Positions 60,566 through 64,000 of a DNA stretch of 64,000 bases are shown in pieces. Source of the DNA: an uncultured Lachnospiraceae bacterium (GTDB lineage Bacteria; Bacillota; Clostridia; Lachnospirales; Lachnospiraceae); the NCBI GenBank assembly GCA_910587765.1, contig CAJUNR010000001.1:62001-126000 (forward strand), read 5' to 3'. Made by a program: the position numbers and the translations under genes. How positions within the stretch are numbered: the first letter of the stretch is position 1; every line of letters starts with the position of its first letter. The notes beneath the pieces were generated by a model. The model searched no databases. It was not told where the DNA came from and saw only the letters and a program-made list of their open reading frames with translations.

Positions 60566-63118
60566 CTACGCCATCTCGTCCCGCAGCGCGTCAATGATAT
60601 TTTCCTTCCGAATCCGGCCTGCGGCATAGACCATGGTGAGAAAGACGATGCCGAACACCTCCAGCACGCTGACGGCGAGAGCGCCCCAGGGAAACACAAA
60701 AGACATTCCTTCCACTCTCTCGACAGACATCATCACCCGATAGACGAGAAAGGACAGCACCCCGGAAAGCGGCACCCCGTACAGCAGCGTGCGCAGGCCG
60801 TAGAACATGCATTCAAAGCGCATCATCCGGTTAAAACTGTCGTCGGACATCCCCACCGACCGGAGCATGGCAAGCTCCCTTCTCCGAAGCCGGATGTTCG
60901 TGGATATCGTATTGAACACGTTGGCCACGGCGATCAGAGAGATCATGAACACAAACACGTACATAAACACATGTATTACAAAACCGGTGTTGCGGAACAG
61001 ATCAAAAGCGAAGGCCAGATTGTAAAAGCTATAATCTGCCACGATCCCCTCTTCCATAACGGCGTCCTGCAATCCGGCCAGTGTCTGAAACGGCGTGTCC
61101 GTCCAGAACAGCATTCCCTTCCTCGCCTCCTCTCCCAGAGGCTTTACTCCCTCGAACTGCGCCCGCATCCCCAGAGGCGCCGTCAGAAAGAAGGCCCAGT
61201 CCGGAACCTCCTCAAACGTCATATCCAGCGGATAACTGTCCACGAAAACAGCGCTTACCGTCTTATCCTGCCCTCCCCAAGCGGAGCGGAGGGTAATGTG
61301 CGCGGTATCTCCGGCACACCAGCTTACATGCCCGACGGTGTCCGCCGCACAGAGCAGCACCTTACCGTCCGGCCCCTCGTACTCCTCCCGGGAAAATCCC
61401 AGGCTTTCTATAAATTCATAAAAAATCCTGTCCTCAATAAACTGTGTATACAGCGTCAGTTCCTGCCTGCTCCCGCTGCCGCCGTCCTGCATCGCCTCCC
61501 GGTAGTGAGCCAGAAAATCTTCCGGCAGTTCCTCTGTGACCGCGGAATAAAGCGGATTGGCCTGCCAGGTGCTCTCTGTAACTCCTTCCGTCCGGCTAAG
61601 CTTCTCATAGAGACGGCTGAATGTTTCGTCGGACATGTTCGTTGTGGTAAAAAGGACATCTCCGTCCGCCCCCTCTGCGGTAAGCTCCTTCATCAAGGCC
61701 CGCAGCGTCGTGTCGAAAGCGCTGCCGGATACGGTCAGGACAACGCTGAAGGTCAGAGAGAGGATAACGCCCCAGTAACGTTTTTTATTTCGTTTAAAAT
61801 TTTTCAGGGCCAGCGCTCCCTCCAGCCCATAAAGCCTCCACACGAATCCGGAAACCCGCACCTCTTTTCCCTCTGTCCGGATATCGTTCGTCTGGCGGAT
61901 GCATTCCAGCACCGGAATCGCCGCCGCTTTTCTGGCCGGAATCCAGGCGGAGATTTGAATAGTAACCATGCTGATCACCGCCGCGCCGATCAGCGCCGGC
62001 AGGGATACCGCCAGCTCCAAAGGAGCGCCGCTTGCGGATATGGAACCGAAATGTTCCGACACCACCGGCAGAAGCAGCCGGATGCTGCCGATCCCTGCCA
62101 GAATGCCCAGGGGGATGCCCAGACTGCCGATGCAGAGTCCCTCAAAGAGCACGGACTCCCGAAGCTGCCTGGAGGTGGCGCCCACGGACATGAGGATACC
62201 GAACTGATGGACCCGCTCGTTTAATGAGATATGAAAAGAGTTGTAGATCAGGAAGACCGAAGCCGTCATAACGATCACCGCCAGAACACCGCCGATCGCG
62301 CAGAGGAAGGCCCGAAGCAGCCGGTTGTCCGTGATCCCCAGGAAGCGGAGCAGGTTCTCATTGAGCGCCCGGGCGCCCCCGCCCTCCAGTCCCGCCGCAT
62401 AATCCTTTACGCGCCGCGGATTGGAGAGCCGCACAAACACGCTGTAACTGTCCGGCCGGATGCGCTCATCCGCGCAGGTAACGGCCGTATATCCCGGCGC
62501 CTCGTGAAGCTCGAATCCGGGTCTTTCATAGGTGCCGGTGACCAGATACGTCCTCTCCTGACCAACCGTCAGTTTCTCCCCTTCCTGATACGGATCGCAC
62601 TGCGTCAGGATGCCGCCCTCATATTCCCGCCGCCCCAGGGAGAGGGTAACCGGTTCCCCCACCGGAATCCGGATGCCGGCTTTGACCGCCACATGGGACG
62701 GAATCAGAATTTCCCCCGAGTTCTCCGGCATGCGGCCGGAGGTCAGGTGGATGGGCAGTTCGCCCAACGCCTCCTCTTTGAAACCTGCCACAAAGAGATA
62801 GGGCTTGCCAGCGCTCTCCTCTTTTCTGTTCTCTAAAAGCGCATAGCCCAGATTCTCATAGGAAAATACGCCTTCCGCCTCCGGGTCCTTTTTCCGAGCC
62901 TGCTCAAAAGAAGCGTCCGCCCCGGAGAATACCACATGCCACTCTCCGCCCTTTGCGATCTCTACATTGACCATATACTGCATCAGCGACGTTCCAAAGG
63001 TGACGATTCCCGTGAACATGGCGGCGGACAGCGCCACTCCCAATACCGTCACCAGCGTGCGCGTCCGGTTCCGCATCAGCCCCTGAAGGGCGACTTTATG
63101 AAAAATATTCATCCTCAT
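60566..63118 (-). CDS. ABC transporter permease, FtsX/MacB type
   Basis: 850 residues. Helix 1 at about 17-38, a large extracellular domain, three helices near 270-380 (AVIVMTASVFLIYNSFHISL, GTSRQLRESVLF-type coupling loop), then a second half with a further helix near 450 and three at 700-840 (MYVFVFMISLIAVANVFNTI and RRRELAMLRSVGMSDDSFNR). This duplicated FtsX layout is normal for peptide or lipid exporters and BceAB relatives. It overlaps the ATPase gene by four bases (ATGA). Downstream to 60565 there is only short spacer. Confidence 0.92.
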   Translation of the reverse strand: MRMNIFHKVALQGLMRNRTRTLVTVLGVALSAAMFTGIVTFGTSLMQYMVNVEIAKGGEWHVVFSGADASFEQARKKDPEAEGVFSYENLGYALLENRKEESAGKPYLFVAGFKEEALGELPIHLTSGRMPENSGEILIPSHVAVKAGIRIPVGEPVTLSLGRREYEGGILTQCDPYQEGEKLTVGQERTYLVTGTYERPGFELHEAPGYTAVTCADERIRPDSYSVFVRLSNPRRVKDYAAGLEGGGARALNENLLRFLGITDNRLLRAFLCAIGGVLAVIVMTASVFLIYNSFHISLNERVHQFGILMSVGATSRQLRESVLFEGLCIGSLGIPLGILAGIGSIRLLLPVVSEHFGSISASGAPLELAVSLPALIGAAVISMVTIQISAWIPARKAAAIPVLECIRQTNDIRTEGKEVRVSGFVWRLYGLEGALALKNFKRNKKRYWGVILSLTFSVVLTVSGSAFDTTLRALMKELTAEGADGDVLFTTTNMSDETFSRLYEKLSRTEGVTESTWQANPLYSAVTEELPEDFLAHYREAMQDGGSGSRQELTLYTQFIEDRIFYEFIESLGFSREEYEGPDGKVLLCAADTVGHVSWCAGDTAHITLRSAWGGQDKTVSAVFVDSYPLDMTFEEVPDWAFFLTAPLGMRAQFEGVKPLGEEARKGMLFWTDTPFQTLAGLQDAVMEEGIVADYSFYNLAFAFDLFRNTGFVIHVFMYVFVFMISLIAVANVFNTISTNIRLRRRELAMLRSVGMSDDSFNRMMRFECMFYGLRTLLYGVPLSGVLSFLVYRVMMSVERVEGMSFVFPWGALAVSVLEVFGIVFLTMVYAAGRIRKENIIDALRDEMA

Positions 63119-63858
63119 GACTGTCCCGCCTTTCTCTCCCGCTTCTCCGCCTTACGGTCCTCGATGCGTGCAGGCGTCCGGTTTCCTTTGCTGTCCCGCA
63201 CCACCCTGCCGTCCGCGATCGTGATGATCCGCTCCGCCTGCAGAGCGATATTTTCGTCATGGGTGACCAGAAGGAGGGTCTGCCCGTATTTTTGGTTGCT
63301 CTCCTTTAAAAGCCGGACAATCTCCTGACCGTTTCTGCTGTCCAGAGCGCCGGTCGGCTCATCCGCCAGCATGACGGCCGGCGCATTCATCAGCGCCCGC
63401 CCGATGGCGACTCTCTGCTGCTGCCCGCCGGAGAGCTGGTTCGGCAGATGCTTCCGCCTGTCCTCAAGCCCCAGAAGCTCGAGCAGCTCATTCAGCCGCC
63501 TCTGATTGACCTTTCTCCGATCCATGAGGACGGGCAGCGTAATATTTTCCACCACGTTCAAGGTGGGAATCAGATTGTGAAACTGATAGATCAGTCCTAC
63601 CTGTCGTCTGCGGAAGACGGCCAGTTGATCGCTGTTTCCCGCATAGATGTCCTGCCCGTCCAGACAGATCGTTCCCTTCGTGGGCACATCTACCCCGGCA
63701 ATCGCGTGGAGCAGCGTGGATTTCCCCGAACCGGAGGAACCGATGATCGCCGCAAACTCCCCTTTCTCCACCGTGAGCGAGACGTGGTCCAGCGCTGTGA
63801 CCTGATTTTCCCCTTTTCCGTAAATTTTACATAGATTCTTTACTTCCAAAAATTTCAT
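63115..63858 (-). CDS. ABC transporter ATP-binding protein, MacB/LolD type
   Basis: 247 residues, AGGAGG before ATG 63858. Walker A IGSSGSGKSTLLHAIAG, Q-loop LIYQFHNLIPTLNV, signature LSGGQQQRVAIGRAL, Walker B VMLADEPTGALDS and H-loop LLVTHDENIA are all intact. The tail after residue 220 is Lys/Arg/Glu-rich (RKAEKRERKAGQS). Energises the permease encoded next; together an exporter of unknown substrate. Confidence 0.95.
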   Translation of the reverse strand: MKFLEVKNLCKIYGKGENQVTALDHVSLTVEKGEFAAIIGSSGSGKSTLLHAIAGVDVPTKGTICLDGQDIYAGNSDQLAVFRRRQVGLIYQFHNLIPTLNVVENITLPVLMDRRKVNQRRLNELLELLGLEDRRKHLPNQLSGGQQQRVAIGRALMNAPAVMLADEPTGALDSRNGQEIVRLLKESNQKYGQTLLLVTHDENIALQAERIITIADGRVVRDSKGNRTPARIEDRKAEKRERKAGQS

Positions 63859-63916
63859 ATCCCGACAAACCTCCTATTTAGAGTTCCGCATCTGCTCCCC
63901 TTAAATCCCGGGGTCT

Positions 63917-63956
63917 GGAAGGATTTTCCGCCACTTTCGTGTCTGAAAATCCTTCC
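63917..63956. repeat. Inverted repeat and flanking direct repeats at the right edge
   Basis: Perfect 12-bp arms GGAAGGATTTTC and GAAAATCCTTCC with a 16-base loop. Outside it, GTTCCGCATC occurs at 63883-63892 and again at 63978-63987, together with a GCAGATG copy. It may be a terminator of a gene beyond the window, or a small repetitive element. No coding sequence is seen from 63859 to the end. Confidence 0.6.
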
Positions 63957-64000
63957 GAGACAGACGCAGATGTGAAAGTTCCGCATCCGACTTACAGTAC

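Noticed and set aside
60434..62224. 596-codon plus-strand frame opposite the ABC permease
   Set aside because: Antisense shadow; the permease reads as a full FtsX-type protein and overlaps its ATPase correctly.

Overview
The window looks like chromosomal DNA of a Gram-positive anaerobe of the Lachnospiraceae/Clostridia type. Pointers are AGGAGG-type ribosome binding sites before most genes, a SigI/RsgI pair, a BglG-type sugar operon, HxlR and BlaI regulators, many ferredoxin-linked redox proteins, BceAB/MacB-like ABC transporters and a GC-rich codon bias. There is no rRNA, tRNA, transposase or phage gene in it. A few AT-richer patches (about 21.8-22.9, 31-33.5 and 34.6-37.4 kb) look like accessory DNA.

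Layout. 0-4.6 kb: the end of a carbohydrate-binding protein, facing a four-gene minus-strand operon (lipoprotein, CotH-like kinase, SigI, RsgI). 4.7-14.9 kb: a complete type I-C CRISPR-Cas system (25 repeats, 24 spacers; cas3-cas5c-cas8c-cas7-cas4-cas1-cas2, with an internal Cas11c start). Its operon is headed by a Phd/YefM-type antitoxin gene, and a decayed AAA-ATPase/PD-(D/E)XK gene lies between cas2 and the array leader. 15-18.2 kb: a sulfur-transfer/persulfide group (rhodanese, CoA-disulfide reductase-rhodanese fusion, BigR/SqrR-like ArsR repressor, polyferredoxin membrane protein, ferredoxin). 18.2-28.8 kb: two giant DUF4132-type proteins, an SMI1/KNR4 protein and a broken permease-like gene. 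28.8-31 kb: an ECF sigma factor with a membrane-anchored beta-propeller partner. 31-33.5 kb: an ABC permease and an unusual XRE-HTH/ABC-ATPase fusion. 33.7-37.4 kb: a ferredoxin-nitroreductase, a DUF4143 ATPase, and a SirTM-like sirtuin whose macrodomain partner survives only as a tail. 37.5-42.4 kb: an aryl-beta-glucoside PTS operon with a RAT/terminator antitermination leader. 42.5-46.8 kb: a decaying redox cluster (ferredoxin-nitroreductase, broken quinone oxidoreductase, damaged radical SAM gene), then a nitroreductase/HxlR pair. 46.9-52.4 kb: XRE regulator, ClpP paralogue coupled to an AraC regulator, TIM-barrel isomerase-like protein, chemoreceptor, PNPOx-like protein. 52.5-56.8 kb: hybrid histidine kinase, response regulator, CheX-like phosphatase, CheY. 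57-59.6 kb: BlaI/BlaR1. 59.7-59.9 kb: an apparent free-standing small RNA gene with three repeat units. 60-64 kb: GNAT acetyltransferase and a MacB-like ABC exporter.

Most interesting parts: (1) the SigI/RsgI operon, where a secreted CotH-like kinase is encoded with two extracytoplasmic proteins that carry repetitive Ser/Asp/Tyr-rich tails, suggesting extracellular phosphorylation coupled to SigI signalling; (2) the antitoxin-like gene translationally coupled to cas3, with a palindrome between the -35 and -10 of the cas promoter; (3) the repeat-containing ncRNA; (4) the duplicated 102-bp promoter module that marks an intact and a deleted copy of one redox cluster, the latter joined to a macrodomain tail upstream of an orphan SirTM. 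All functional statements rest on motif recognition by eye; no database search was run.
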